Shown: one piece after another, positions 7,394 through 14,662 of the stretch
Numbering within the stretch: position 1 is the first letter of the stretch
Layout: every line of letters starts with the position of its first letter
From: JABDMH01 sp050298535
GTDB taxonomy: Bacteria; Bacteroidota; Bacteroidia; Chitinophagales; Saprospiraceae
Length of the DNA: 64,000 nucleotides
Direction: 5' to 3'
Assembly (NCBI GenBank): GCA_050298535.1
Contig: JBNKUI010000105.1
Coordinates: 186,001 to 250,000 of the forward strand
The notes under the pieces: generated by a model
Database searches by the model: none
The model's input: only the letters and a program-made list of their open reading frames with translations
What the model was told of the DNA's origin: nothing
Translations under genes and position numbers: made by a program

Positions 7394-8884
7394 TTGCTCA
7401 GACTCCTCATATTTATAACATGCTGCTTTCTTCCGGGGATCACTTCGGCTCTTAAATACTATGAGTATAGTGACAAGGCTCGTCAAGCCTATCAATTGAT
7501 CTTTGAGTTGCGGTTTGATGAAGCTCGAGATGCTCTATTTCAGCTACAGCATGGTGAGCCCGATAATCTCGTACTCCATAGCCTAAACAATTATATGGAT
7601 TGCCTGGGTATCTTCATCGGAGAGCAAACCAAAACCTATGAAACGCTTCAGAAGAATAAAGAAATTCGACTCGAAGCCCTGCGCCAGGGAGACCCTGATT
7701 CACCCTATTATCTCTATGCGATCGCCGACATATATCTGCAGTGGGCTATCACCCGGGTGAAATTTGAAGACTACTTTCAGGCTGTAATGGAGATAAAAAG
7801 AGGTTTCAATCTTCTGGAAAGGAATGACCGAAAGTATCCGGATTTCATGCCTAATAAGAAAAACCTGGGCTTACTCCATGCATTAGTAGGGACTGTGCCC
7901 GATCAATATCGCTGGGGCCTCAAACTGCTGGGAATGTCTGGTACGATTGCACAGGGTAAGGCAGAAATAGAAGAAGTGATAGATTATGCTGCTCTCCATG
8001 ACTTTGTATTTAAGGACGAAGTACAAGTGATGTATGCCTATTTACTTCTACACCTGGAAAATCAGGGTGAAGACGCCTGGAAAATCATCCAGAATGCCGG
8101 TATTAATCCACAATCAAATCCACTGGCCTGTTTTGTGATGGCAAATGTGGCCATGCAAACCGGCCGTAACGATCAGGCGCTGCAAATACTGGAATCTAAA
8201 CCTGACGGTCCATCCTTTTTTCCTTTTCCCTATCTGACTTTTATGGAAGGAGTGGCTTATCTTAACAAGCTGGATACTTCTGCAGCTACCTACCTGAGAA
8301 GGTTCCTTCGTGAGACCACAGGTCAACATTATATCAAGGAAGCATACCAGAAGCTTGCCTGGCATTACGTTGTCCATGGGCAGCCAGAAGAGTATGTGAC
8401 CCAAATGAATGCCTGCAAGCAATTTGGCAGTGACGTGATCGATGAGGATAAGACAGCTCTGCATGAGGCACGATTGATGATCATTCCCGACCGAAATCTC
8501 CTTACCGCAAGAATACTATTTGATGGAGGATATTTTAAGCGGGCAGAGACGACCTTGCTTGCAGCCGACCCCGAAAATCTAGAAACGAAACAACATCAGT
8601 TGGAATATTCCTATCGATTGGGACGAATCCATCACGCCTTAGGACAACATCAAGATGCTATACAGTCATATCAAAAGACCATTAAAGAAGGGCAGTACGA
8701 GAGTTTTTACTATGCGTGTAATGCCGCATTAATGATCGGCCGTATTTTAGAATCGCAGGGTCAGCTCGAAGAAGCCCGGCAACATTATGAGTTGGCACTA
8801 TCTATAAAACCCGATGAATACCGATCCAGCTTGCACCAAAAAGCCAAGGCAGGTCTTAATCGGCTCCAGGTGCAATCACAGTAG
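7394..8884 (+). CDS. Secreted tetratricopeptide-repeat protein
   Basis: A 496-residue protein with an N-terminal signal peptide (MLRLLIFITCCFLPGITSA) and helical repeats throughout. The clearest TPRs are at the C terminus (YRLGRIHHALGQHQDAIQSY and EEARQHYELALSIKPDEY). A TTG start at 7394 is used because no in-frame ATG precedes the signal peptide. TPR proteins of this layout act as periplasmic or outer-membrane assembly scaffolds, but no partner is evident. It is 68 bp after the zinc-ribbon gene and ends the core operon before the tRNA-Met locus. Confidence 0.75.
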   Translation: MLRLLIFITCCFLPGITSALKYYEYSDKARQAYQLIFELRFDEARDALFQLQHGEPDNLVLHSLNNYMDCLGIFIGEQTKTYETLQKNKEIRLEALRQGDPDSPYYLYAIADIYLQWAITRVKFEDYFQAVMEIKRGFNLLERNDRKYPDFMPNKKNLGLLHALVGTVPDQYRWGLKLLGMSGTIAQGKAEIEEVIDYAALHDFVFKDEVQVMYAYLLLHLENQGEDAWKIIQNAGINPQSNPLACFVMANVAMQTGRNDQALQILESKPDGPSFFPFPYLTFMEGVAYLNKLDTSAATYLRRFLRETTGQHYIKEAYQKLAWHYVVHGQPEEYVTQMNACKQFGSDVIDEDKTALHEARLMIIPDRNLLTARILFDGGYFKRAETTLLAADPENLETKQHQLEYSYRLGRIHHALGQHQDAIQSYQKTIKEGQYESFYYACNAALMIGRILESQGQLEEARQHYELALSIKPDEYRSSLHQKAKAGLNRLQVQSQ

Positions 8885-8940
8885 ACAACTCTTCCCCGAA
8901 ATTATCATCCACATACTCCGATCTGCTTAAAAATCTTGTT

Positions 8941-9053
8941 TATATTTGCGCACCATTTTAAGAAATGGTTATATCCACTTGGCGTGGTAGCTCAGCTGGT
9001 TAGAGCGCCGCGAAGCCCCGTCTGGGCAAGGGAGGTCGGGAGTTCAAGCACAT
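8941..9053 (+). pseudogene. Broken tRNA-Met copy with its own promoter box
   Basis: From 8981 the sequence matches the acceptor and D arms of the intact tRNA-Met downstream (GGCGTGGTAGCTCAGCTGG). The anticodon arm is then replaced by a GC-rich block containing GCCC-loop-GGGC, the start of the T arm (AGGTCGGGAGTTCAAG) follows, and similarity ends at CACAT. There is no CAT anticodon loop and no 3' acceptor strand. A TATATTTG box (8941-8948) and flanking GCGCACCATTT are shared with the intact gene's upstream region, so promoter and 5' half were duplicated together. Any transcript would not be a functional tRNA. Confidence 0.7.
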
Positions 9054-9128
9054 TCGGTCCTTCTTCTAACCTTCATTCTCATTAGCCAAATCCCCTCTCA
9101 CCTTCCCTTTTCATTTGAAAAAATGATT

Positions 9129-9136
9129 TATATTTG
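9129..9136 (+). promoter_or_regulatory. -7 box of tRNA-Met
   Basis: TATATTTG matches the Bacteroidota TAnnTTTG element, lies 41 bp before the mature tRNA 5' end and is conserved in the duplicate at 8941. Confidence 0.5.
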
Positions 9137-9177
9137 CGCACCATTTCCTATAATGGTACTTGCATTTTGATCTAAAT

Positions 9178-9251
9178 GGCGTGGTAGCTCAGCTGGTTAG
9201 AGCGTTGGATTCATAATCCAGAGGTCGGGAGTTCAAGTCTCCCCCACGCTA
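9178..9251 (+). tRNA. tRNA-Met (CAT)
   Basis: A full cloverleaf can be drawn: acceptor GGCGTGG/CCACGCT (first pair G-T), D stem GCTC/GAGC, anticodon stem TTGGA/TCCAG around loop TTCATAA, T stem GGGAG/CTCCC and discriminator A. The anticodon CAT is at 9212-9214. CAT can also be a tRNA-Ile with lysidine, but the sequence looks like elongator tRNA-Met. CCA is not encoded. Its 3' part is repeated at 18097. Confidence 0.9.
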
Positions 9252-9254
9252 CAA
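9208..9254 (+). repeat. Left copy of the tRNA-Met 3' repeat (attL-like)
   Basis: A 47-bp stretch from the anticodon loop to just past the tRNA end recurs at 18097-18143 with one mismatch. The break inside the anticodon arm is a usual crossover site for tyrosine recombinases. Confidence 0.65.
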
Positions 9255-9256
9255 GA

Positions 9257-9278
9257 AGCATCCTCCGGGATGCTTTTT
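9257..9278 (+). terminator. Terminator of tRNA-Met
   Basis: AGCATCC-TCC-GGGATGCT followed by TTTT, five bases after the tRNA. Confidence 0.8.
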
Positions 9279-9406
9279 CATTTTCGTGATCTTCGATATT
9301 GAGACCCGAATAAGATCTGGTCCAGGTGTATATTACAATCACCTGACCTCCGAAATATTATGGAGGAGGTCGGGATGCTTTTTTGTTTCATCTAAACTAC
9401 ACCTCA

Positions 9407-9697
9407 ATGTATTATTTCTATGTCCTGTATAGCCTCAAGGATAACAGACTTTATAAAGGCTATTCCTACAATGTTTCGGAACGTTTTATTAAACATCTCG
9501 CAGGTGGTGTCCCATCCACAAAACATCGAAGACCACTTATCTTAATCTACATAGAGGCTTTTGATACAAAATCAGAGGCTATGTACCGGGAACGATGGTC
9601 TAAATCGCTGGAAGGAAGTATACTATTAAAGCAAATTCTTGTTCGAAAAGGAATTCTCAAAGCAGATGCATCCCTCAATATTAGCTCAGCTGGTTAG
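9407..9697 (+). CDS. GIY-YIG nuclease domain protein, copy 1
   Basis: A 96-residue single-domain protein of the UPF0213/GIY-YIG type. The GIY-like strand is FYVLYS and the YIG-like strand is LYKGYS. The conserved Arg (VSERFIKH) and the E-x(n)-E pattern (IYIEAF, EAMYRERW) of the catalytic fold are present. The ATG at 9407 aligns with copy 2; an upstream ATG at 9383 adds eight unmatched residues. The last codons (ISSAG-stop) lie inside a tRNA-derived sequence, the stop TAG coming from its D loop (CTGGTTAG). Copy 2 at 18190 is nearly identical. A role in mobility of the repeat is possible but unproven. Confidence 0.8.
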   Translation: MYYFYVLYSLKDNRLYKGYSYNVSERFIKHLAGGVPSTKHRRPLILIYIEAFDTKSEAMYRERWSKSLEGSILLKQILVRKGILKADASLNISSAG

Positions 9698-9833
9698 AGC
9701 GCCGGCAATAGCCCCGTATGGGTACGGGAAGTCGGGAGTTCAAGCTCATGAGACTCCAAATCTTAGATTTGGCCAGTCGAATACGTCCCGATCGTACTCA
9801 AAAAGTACCGTCGGGATCTCCCCCATCGCTACA
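9680..9833 (+). repeat. tRNA-derived chimeric repeat, copy 2
   Basis: It begins with the D-arm sequence TTAGCTCAGCTGGTTAGAGC and then a GC-rich hairpin block instead of an anticodon arm. The T-arm half GTCGGGAGTTCAAG follows, then about 75 bp with a hairpin (CCCGATCGTACT / AGTACCGTCGGG) and finally TCTCCCCCATCGCTACA, the tRNA 3' end. The tRNA is thus split by inserts in the anticodon and T arms. Copies are at 8981 (5' part only) and 18464. Confidence 0.65.
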
Positions 9834-9952
9834 AAATGCCTCGATTTGCGAAAAGTGGCAAACAATAGTAGCAAACAATGGCGAACTTACTCTGATTTTT
9901 TCAGAATCACAAAAGGGGTGTCGATCCAGGATCAGCACTCCCTTCTTAGAAC

Positions 9953-10195
9953 ATGATAGAACAGAAAAATAGGTGGTTTTGGATGACCTCTATACGGTTA
10001 GCCATATCGGTAAGATCACTGACGAGGGAGAAGCGCTATATCCTCCAGCAGTTGAATGGGATCATCCGGACCTACACTTCCCGCCTGGAGGAGACGGAAC
10101 TTTTAGGGGACCAGAAGTTGGTGGCTTCCCGGCGGAAAAGTTTACGGAATTGGGAATTTAAAAGAAGGGAACTACAAAATAAGGTTACCCACTGA
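9953..10195 (+). CDS. Small hypothetical ORF at the island's left end
   Basis: An 80-codon frame rich in Arg, Lys, Leu and Glu (ILQQLNGIIRTYTSRLEETE), predicted largely helical. I do not recognise it. A second frame across the same bases (9973-10161) is open too, so coding is uncertain. The rest of 9834-10267 shows only repeated GCAAACAA words, similar to a word near the integrase remnant's start, and no other gene. Confidence 0.25.
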   Translation: MIEQKNRWFWMTSIRLAISVRSLTREKRYILQQLNGIIRTYTSRLEETELLGDQKLVASRRKSLRNWEFKRRELQNKVTH

Positions 10196-10267
10196 CCAGA
10201 TTTATTCCAAAAATTTTATATTTTTTAACCCAGGTAAAATCTTGGCTATCAACAATGTAAACTGTTA

Positions 10268-11188
10268 ATGATGAATTTCCGTCATCCTCCACTAAGTGAA
10301 CAAAATGAAGTTGCTTATAAAAGTGAGCAATTGATTTTGCCTGAAATCGTTGAGTATAAGTCATTATTGCAGCAAGATCGGACTCAGCCTTTTATATGTA
10401 GACCCCAAAATCTTAAATGGCCTGCTTTTGAAAAATGGACTCCTCAATTTTTCTCTGAAGCCTTTTGTTCCCTTCCAGTTTTAGCAAATATAGATTTATC
10501 TGACTCAACAAATCCCTATACTCTTGATGCTGTAAAACACACCAAGAAAATTAAAATGTGGGAGTTTATTCATATGATGGAAAAAGGTCAATCTTGTTAT
10601 CTTACCCAAATGGACATAAGAAATTTTTACAGATTAAATTATGATATAGATTTTCGCCAACTAGTTGCAAAGGGGCATTGCTCTACCAATCTTTGGATTG
10701 GAAATAATACTCGTTCAGGGCTACACTATGATTTTGCAGATAATTTCTTTATTCAAGTGTATGGCGAAAAATCTGTTATCCTTATTTCACCTGATGATAC
10801 AAGAAAAGTTTATCCCTTTAGTGATAATATTACCAAAAGTCAATTGGACCCAGATTACCCGGACCTGAAACGTTATCCCAGATTTGGAAAAGTAAAATCT
10901 TGGGCAACAAATTTATCCAAGGGAGACATACTTTTTATTCCTAAAGGATGGTGGCACTTCATTAAATCGCCTGGAATTTCCATATCTGTTAATTGTTGGC
11001 ACGGCAAAAATCTACCAAACTCTTATCAAATACGCACCATTTTTAAGGCTGGTTTAGGAGTTTCTACTCAAGTTTTTAGGGATTTTTTTTGGTATGGAAT
11101 GTTAAATAAGCCATACCAAAGCAGATTGTTTAGCCCTCCACCAACTGGACTTGAATTATGGCAATCTTTTATTTCTTTTTTTAAATAG
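10268..11188 (+). CDS. Cupin-like (JmjC/Cupin_8) 2-oxoglutarate oxygenase
   Basis: A 306-residue protein with the JmjC/Cupin_8 core of Fe(II)/2-oxoglutarate-dependent protein hydroxylases. The segment RSGLHYDFADNFFIQVYGEK (about residues 149-168) supplies the HxD iron ligands and the strand before the 2OG-binding Lys. KGDILFIPKGWWHFIKS (about 219-235) supplies the distal His, and SVNCWHG closes the barrel. Enzymes of this group usually hydroxylate Asn, Asp, His, Lys or Arg in a protein or peptide. It is first in a co-directional row with the polyQ protein (23 bp gap), the SdpA-like and the HTTM-like genes, so those products are natural substrate candidates (inference). Confidence 0.75.
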   Translation: MMNFRHPPLSEQNEVAYKSEQLILPEIVEYKSLLQQDRTQPFICRPQNLKWPAFEKWTPQFFSEAFCSLPVLANIDLSDSTNPYTLDAVKHTKKIKMWEFIHMMEKGQSCYLTQMDIRNFYRLNYDIDFRQLVAKGHCSTNLWIGNNTRSGLHYDFADNFFIQVYGEKSVILISPDDTRKVYPFSDNITKSQLDPDYPDLKRYPRFGKVKSWATNLSKGDILFIPKGWWHFIKSPGISISVNCWHGKNLPNSYQIRTIFKAGLGVSTQVFRDFFWYGMLNKPYQSRLFSPPPTGLELWQSFISFFK

Positions 11189-11211
11189 TAATTAACAAAA
11201 ATTCTATTAAC

Positions 11212-12423
11212 ATGGAAAAATATAACGAAAATAGAAATTTTGAAAAATATGAACCTGAAGACAAATACCAAGATGATTTTTTAGATGTTGGTTTAACTGA
11301 ACGATTATTAGAAGAAGAATTTCTTTCTAGGTCTCAAAGAAAAGCTCGTCCAGAAATAATTGAAATCCATGACATTCCTGAGTATGACATCCCATCATTC
11401 CGAGAAGGAACTATTTCAGTTTTTGTAGGGATTCCAGGCTCTGAAAAATTGAAAAAAATAAAGGAAGCATTATTTGAATCCGATTTCAAAAGTCTATCTA
11501 TCCTTTCAAATTCACTCGCTCATGACTTAGGTAGAAGTTTTTTACCACAATATTCACATTCCAACATAGCTACTCTTTCAGATTTACCATCTATTTTAGA
11601 TATCAAATACAAATCAAAATCACTAATAAGAGGAATTGCAACATTGCCTTCATTAGAAGTGGCGGAATCTGCCTCACTTTGGAATGGAGGAAAGCTTGAT
11701 TATGAAGGCTTTGAGTATATTGAATATTTGAAAGATGATAAATTGCCTCAATCCGAGGTGATAATTGTTCTTATTCATCCACGCCTTTCAGATTTGGAGA
11801 AAACTTTGCTAAAACAAGTTCCTCCAGAATTGGATGAAGTCCATATGACAACCCCATCACTTGCATGGCCTGCTGTTGTAACCAGAATTACAGCAACAAC
11901 AAGAACAGCAACGAGAGCAACTCCTGTAGCAAGGCAGGTCTTGCGATGGGTTAATGATAAAATCACAAATAGAACGACCTATACCACACTTACAACCCTT
12001 GTTAACCGACAACAACAAAATCAACAAGGTCAGCAGCAACAGGGACGATTTCAGCAAATACAACAACAGCAGCAACAACAAGGACAAGGACAACAACAAC
12101 AACAACAACAAAATCAGCAACAGCAAAACCAACAACAGCAAGGACAACAGCAACAGCAGCAACAGCAGCAACAGCAAGGTCAACAGCAACAGCAGCAACA
12201 GCAGCAACGACAACAGCAACAAGGTCCGATGCCAATACCTGAATGGGAGCCATGGAAAGGACTTGACAATTTTTATAAAACTGCGGAGGGACCAATTGTT
12301 TTTGATCGCCCACGATATTTAGATAAACTACAAGAGACAGATTTCGAATCACTTGATGCTTCTCTTGCTGCGCGAACACTCTTGAGGATTAGACAGGATT
12401 TATTGGAACAAGGAATGCCATGA
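11212..12423 (+). CDS. Polyglutamine-rich protein of unknown function
   Basis: A 403-residue protein in three parts. Residues 1-210 are an acidic soluble region with no family I recognise. Residues about 220-266 are rich in Thr, Arg and Ala (ITATTRTATRATPVARQ). Residues 267-337 are about 71 codons of almost pure Gln, broken only by Gly, Asn, Arg, Phe and Ile. The tail (338-403) is Pro/Trp-rich then helical (SLDASLAARTLLRIRQDLL). No signal peptide or membrane segment is evident. Being between a hydroxylase-like gene and a membrane pair, it could be a precursor or scaffold; that is inference only. Confidence 0.6.
   Translation: MEKYNENRNFEKYEPEDKYQDDFLDVGLTERLLEEEFLSRSQRKARPEIIEIHDIPEYDIPSFREGTISVFVGIPGSEKLKKIKEALFESDFKSLSILSNSLAHDLGRSFLPQYSHSNIATLSDLPSILDIKYKSKSLIRGIATLPSLEVAESASLWNGGKLDYEGFEYIEYLKDDKLPQSEVIIVLIHPRLSDLEKTLLKQVPPELDEVHMTTPSLAWPAVVTRITATTRTATRATPVARQVLRWVNDKITNRTTYTTLTTLVNRQQQNQQGQQQQGRFQQIQQQQQQQGQGQQQQQQQNQQQQNQQQQGQQQQQQQQQQQGQQQQQQQQQRQQQQGPMPIPEWEPWKGLDNFYKTAEGPIVFDRPRYLDKLQETDFESLDASLAARTLLRIRQDLLEQGMP
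12010..12222 (+). repeat. CAA/CAG trinucleotide tract encoding polyGln
   Basis: About 213 bp of in-frame CAA and CAG codons with occasional AAT, GGA/GGT and CGA codons. The CAA/CAG mixture argues for selection on the amino acid and not only replication slippage. Antisense and shifted frames over this tract give spurious Leu-, Val- and Ser/Asn-rich ORFs. Confidence 0.9.
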
Positions 12424-12481
12424 GTCAATTCAAAGTGAAGGACTTTTATTTACTCTATTAACCAACTTATTGCTAAAGGAG

Positions 12482-13027
12482 ATGACTACTATTGTTGTAA
12501 TAATTTTAATAACATGGCTGATCCTTACTGTTTTTAACCAGATAAATCCTTTAAGGAAGTCATTAAGTTTTATTTTTGGATACGATGTACTAGGAATGAT
12601 CCCCCTTTGGACTTTTTTTGCTCCCAACCCTGGTGACACAGATACCCATGTTTTGTATCGGGATAGGAATGTCGCTGGAAATGTGGGAGCATGGAAGGAA
12701 ATTGACCCCATAATAAGAGAAAACATATTTGACTGCTGGAATCCAAAGAGGCGACTGTCAAAAGCAGTAGTTGACATAATTCCAGATTTACTACAATCTC
12801 ACTATAGTAATACAAATAATGAAGAGGTGATAAAGAAAACTGTGAATAAAAGAATCGCTCTCAGTTTTCCTTATCTGCTAATTCTTAATTATGTCTGCAT
12901 GCAGCCAAGAGACCCTTTTGCTGAAACCAGGCAGTTTGCTATTGCACGGACTGAGGGTTTTCAAGGAAGAAAGGAACCTTTTGTCTTATTGCTTTCATCA
13001 TTTCATAAGTTCGATGAAAGTGAATAA
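12482..13027 (+). CDS. SdpA-like membrane-anchored protein
   Basis: A 181-residue protein with one N-terminal transmembrane helix (TTIVVIILITWLILTVFN) and a soluble domain starting with IPLWTFFAPNPGDTD and VLYRD. A membrane anchor followed by a W-x-F-F-x-P-x-P segment resembles SdpA and similar small partners encoded beside HTTM proteins. In Bacillus, SdpA works with SdpB to mature the toxin SdpC. The resemblance is by motif and neighbourhood only. The ATG at 12482 is preferred; a TTG at 12470 is also possible. The HTTM-like gene follows after 77 bp. Confidence 0.5.
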   Translation: MTTIVVIILITWLILTVFNQINPLRKSLSFIFGYDVLGMIPLWTFFAPNPGDTDTHVLYRDRNVAGNVGAWKEIDPIIRENIFDCWNPKRRLSKAVVDIIPDLLQSHYSNTNNEEVIKKTVNKRIALSFPYLLILNYVCMQPRDPFAETRQFAIARTEGFQGRKEPFVLLLSSFHKFDESE

Positions 13028-13104
13028 TTAGTTTAGGCAGTCTTTTTAGCTCCATCATATCTTAACAATACTACAATTCAATGAGTACCCTATAATTTTT
13101 CATA

Positions 13105-13917
13105 ATGCAGTATCTTCCACAAATATCCTCGGACACAGCTATTCATTTATGTTCAATTATTGCGACAATAGGAATAATCTGGGATACTATGGAAATTTAT
13201 GTTGCTCGAAAAAGTATTTTAAATTTTTTTGACTGGAGCATAGTTAGGAGTCGGTATTATTTACTTCTAGGTAGACCAAGATTGGCTAGAATTTTTGATT
13301 TTGTTTGTGATGATAAAAAGTTTAAAGCGATTGTTATAGCCCATGCGCTAGCATCTGTTGTTTTCATATTATCTTTTCCATATTTGGGTAGACTATCAGC
13401 AATATTTGCCTTAATCGTTCTATTTGGACATTTATCAATTCACTTACGATTTCTTGTTGGAATGGATGGAGCTGACCAGATGCAAACTGTCGTTTGGGCT
13501 GGAATTTTTTTTTATTCTCTTGATATTAGTAATTACGCAAATGATGTAGCAATTATTTTCGTGGTTGTGCAATTACTCCTTTCTTATTTCGTAGCAGGTA
13601 TTGCAAAAATTAGTTCTCAAACCTGGCGCTCAGGAAATGCCATAAAGAGAATTATGAGAACAAGTTCATATGCTACTCCCCAAGTGGCTCAGTTTACCAG
13701 TAATAATAAGGTTTCATTTCTTGCATCTTGGGCGACAATTCTATTTGAAATTCTTTGTCCTTTCCTGATTTTATTTGGACAACAAGGAAGTGTATTGTTA
13801 ATTTCATTAGGAGTTCTTTTCCATATTTCTGTTTCTTTAAGTATGGGACTTAGTACTTTTTTGTGGGCATTTGGAGCAACTATGCCACTTGTTTATTACG
13901 TAGGCGGAATAATTTAA
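13105..13917 (+). CDS. HTTM/SdpB-like multi-pass membrane protein
   Basis: A 270-residue protein with about six to seven hydrophobic helices. The segment HLRFLVGMDGADQMQ (about 113-127), with its conserved D-G-x-D-Q after a transmembrane helix, is typical of HTTM-domain proteins, a fold shared by vitamin K-dependent gamma-carboxylase and SdpB. GIAKISSQTWRSGNAI, before another helix, also fits the family. Soluble lumenal carboxylase domains are absent, so it is SdpB-sized. It directly follows the SdpA-like gene, reproducing the sdpAB order. Substrate unknown. Confidence 0.6.
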   Translation: MQYLPQISSDTAIHLCSIIATIGIIWDTMEIYVARKSILNFFDWSIVRSRYYLLLGRPRLARIFDFVCDDKKFKAIVIAHALASVVFILSFPYLGRLSAIFALIVLFGHLSIHLRFLVGMDGADQMQTVVWAGIFFYSLDISNYANDVAIIFVVVQLLLSYFVAGIAKISSQTWRSGNAIKRIMRTSSYATPQVAQFTSNNKVSFLASWATILFEILCPFLILFGQQGSVLLISLGVLFHISVSLSMGLSTFLWAFGATMPLVYYVGGII

Positions 13918-13967
13918 TTTTCTCTTAAACAGATTAATTATTTTTTATAAAAGGTCTATATTTAGTT

Positions 13968-14456
13968 ATGCTGAGGTCTATATTTTCGGTAAGAGAGAAT
14001 GTACGCATTCAACTAAATACTAATTCCGTATCTAGCATAATAGATACTTCTTATGGGTTTTCACCAACAAGCCGATCAATAATTCCAATATCGACAAATC
14101 ATTATTGCGACAAAAATGGCATTTGGACCTTTTCAGGCAATCATACTACAGGTGGTCAAGGGCATGTAACAATTCGCTTAAATAAATTTTTAAATTGTTT
14201 GCCAGAGATGGAAGGAGTAAAAGTCCAATTGGGGCCAAGGGGTATTGAAGGAACTGCTTTATTAAATTTTATTAGTTCTTTATCAAGTTTTACAGCGACA
14301 CCAATTTCTTTACGCCCTATTTTTCTGACAACAATTATAGAAATCCTTCCTATTCCTAATCAGAGGTACTCAACTTCATATTTTCATCCCTCTCCGGTAG
14401 ATGTAAAAATCCATGTCACAAGTTTGGAGTCACTTTGGATACATAGTACCTTTTAA
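13968..14456 (+). CDS. Hypothetical protein of island 1
   Basis: A 162-residue protein that I do not recognise. It contains two cysteines (HYCDKNG, LNCLPEM), a Gly/His stretch (GNHTTGGQGHVTIRL) and a C-terminal beta-rich part (SPVDVKIHVTSLESLWIHS). No signal peptide or membrane helix is obvious. Its composition and codon use match the preceding island genes, it keeps their orientation and starts 51 bp after the HTTM gene. As the last gene of the row it could be a substrate, immunity or accessory protein. The interval 14457-14662 to the convergent GNAT gene holds no gene. Confidence 0.5.
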   Translation: MLRSIFSVRENVRIQLNTNSVSSIIDTSYGFSPTSRSIIPISTNHYCDKNGIWTFSGNHTTGGQGHVTIRLNKFLNCLPEMEGVKVQLGPRGIEGTALLNFISSLSSFTATPISLRPIFLTTIIEILPIPNQRYSTSYFHPSPVDVKIHVTSLESLWIHSTF

Positions 14457-14662
14457 TAATTTCGGGTGGAATGCAACTGCAAACTTAGCCACGAATTATA
14501 TCCCAGGGATGTAAAACCCTCTTTTATTTATAGGTATTAAGATGTTGATGCATTTACCATGCTAGTTTCCCCAAATAGGATGTACTGCAGGCTATCATCC
14601 ATTTTCCATAAAAAAAGTCAATACGATAAAATGCAGTTACAAACAACTTATCCTAAAGTAAT

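Larger units (their letters stand above)
9372..9833 (+). repeat. Direct repeat unit A: GIY-YIG gene plus tRNA-derived tail
   Basis: The block from the terminator-like GGGATGCTTTTTTG through the GIY-YIG gene to the tRNA-like tail recurs at 18155-18641 in the same orientation. Both copies are similar along their whole length with scattered substitutions. Confidence 0.7.

Noticed and set aside
9973..10161. Second open frame in the left part of island 1
   Set aside because: It overlaps the 80-codon frame, has a Pro/Gly-rich non-protein-like sequence and no start context; both frames cannot be real and neither is recognised.
11857..12379. Leu-, Val- and Ser/Asn-rich ORFs over the polyQ tract
   Set aside because: They are other-frame readings of the CAA/CAG repeat, with homopolymer-like composition and no conserved features.
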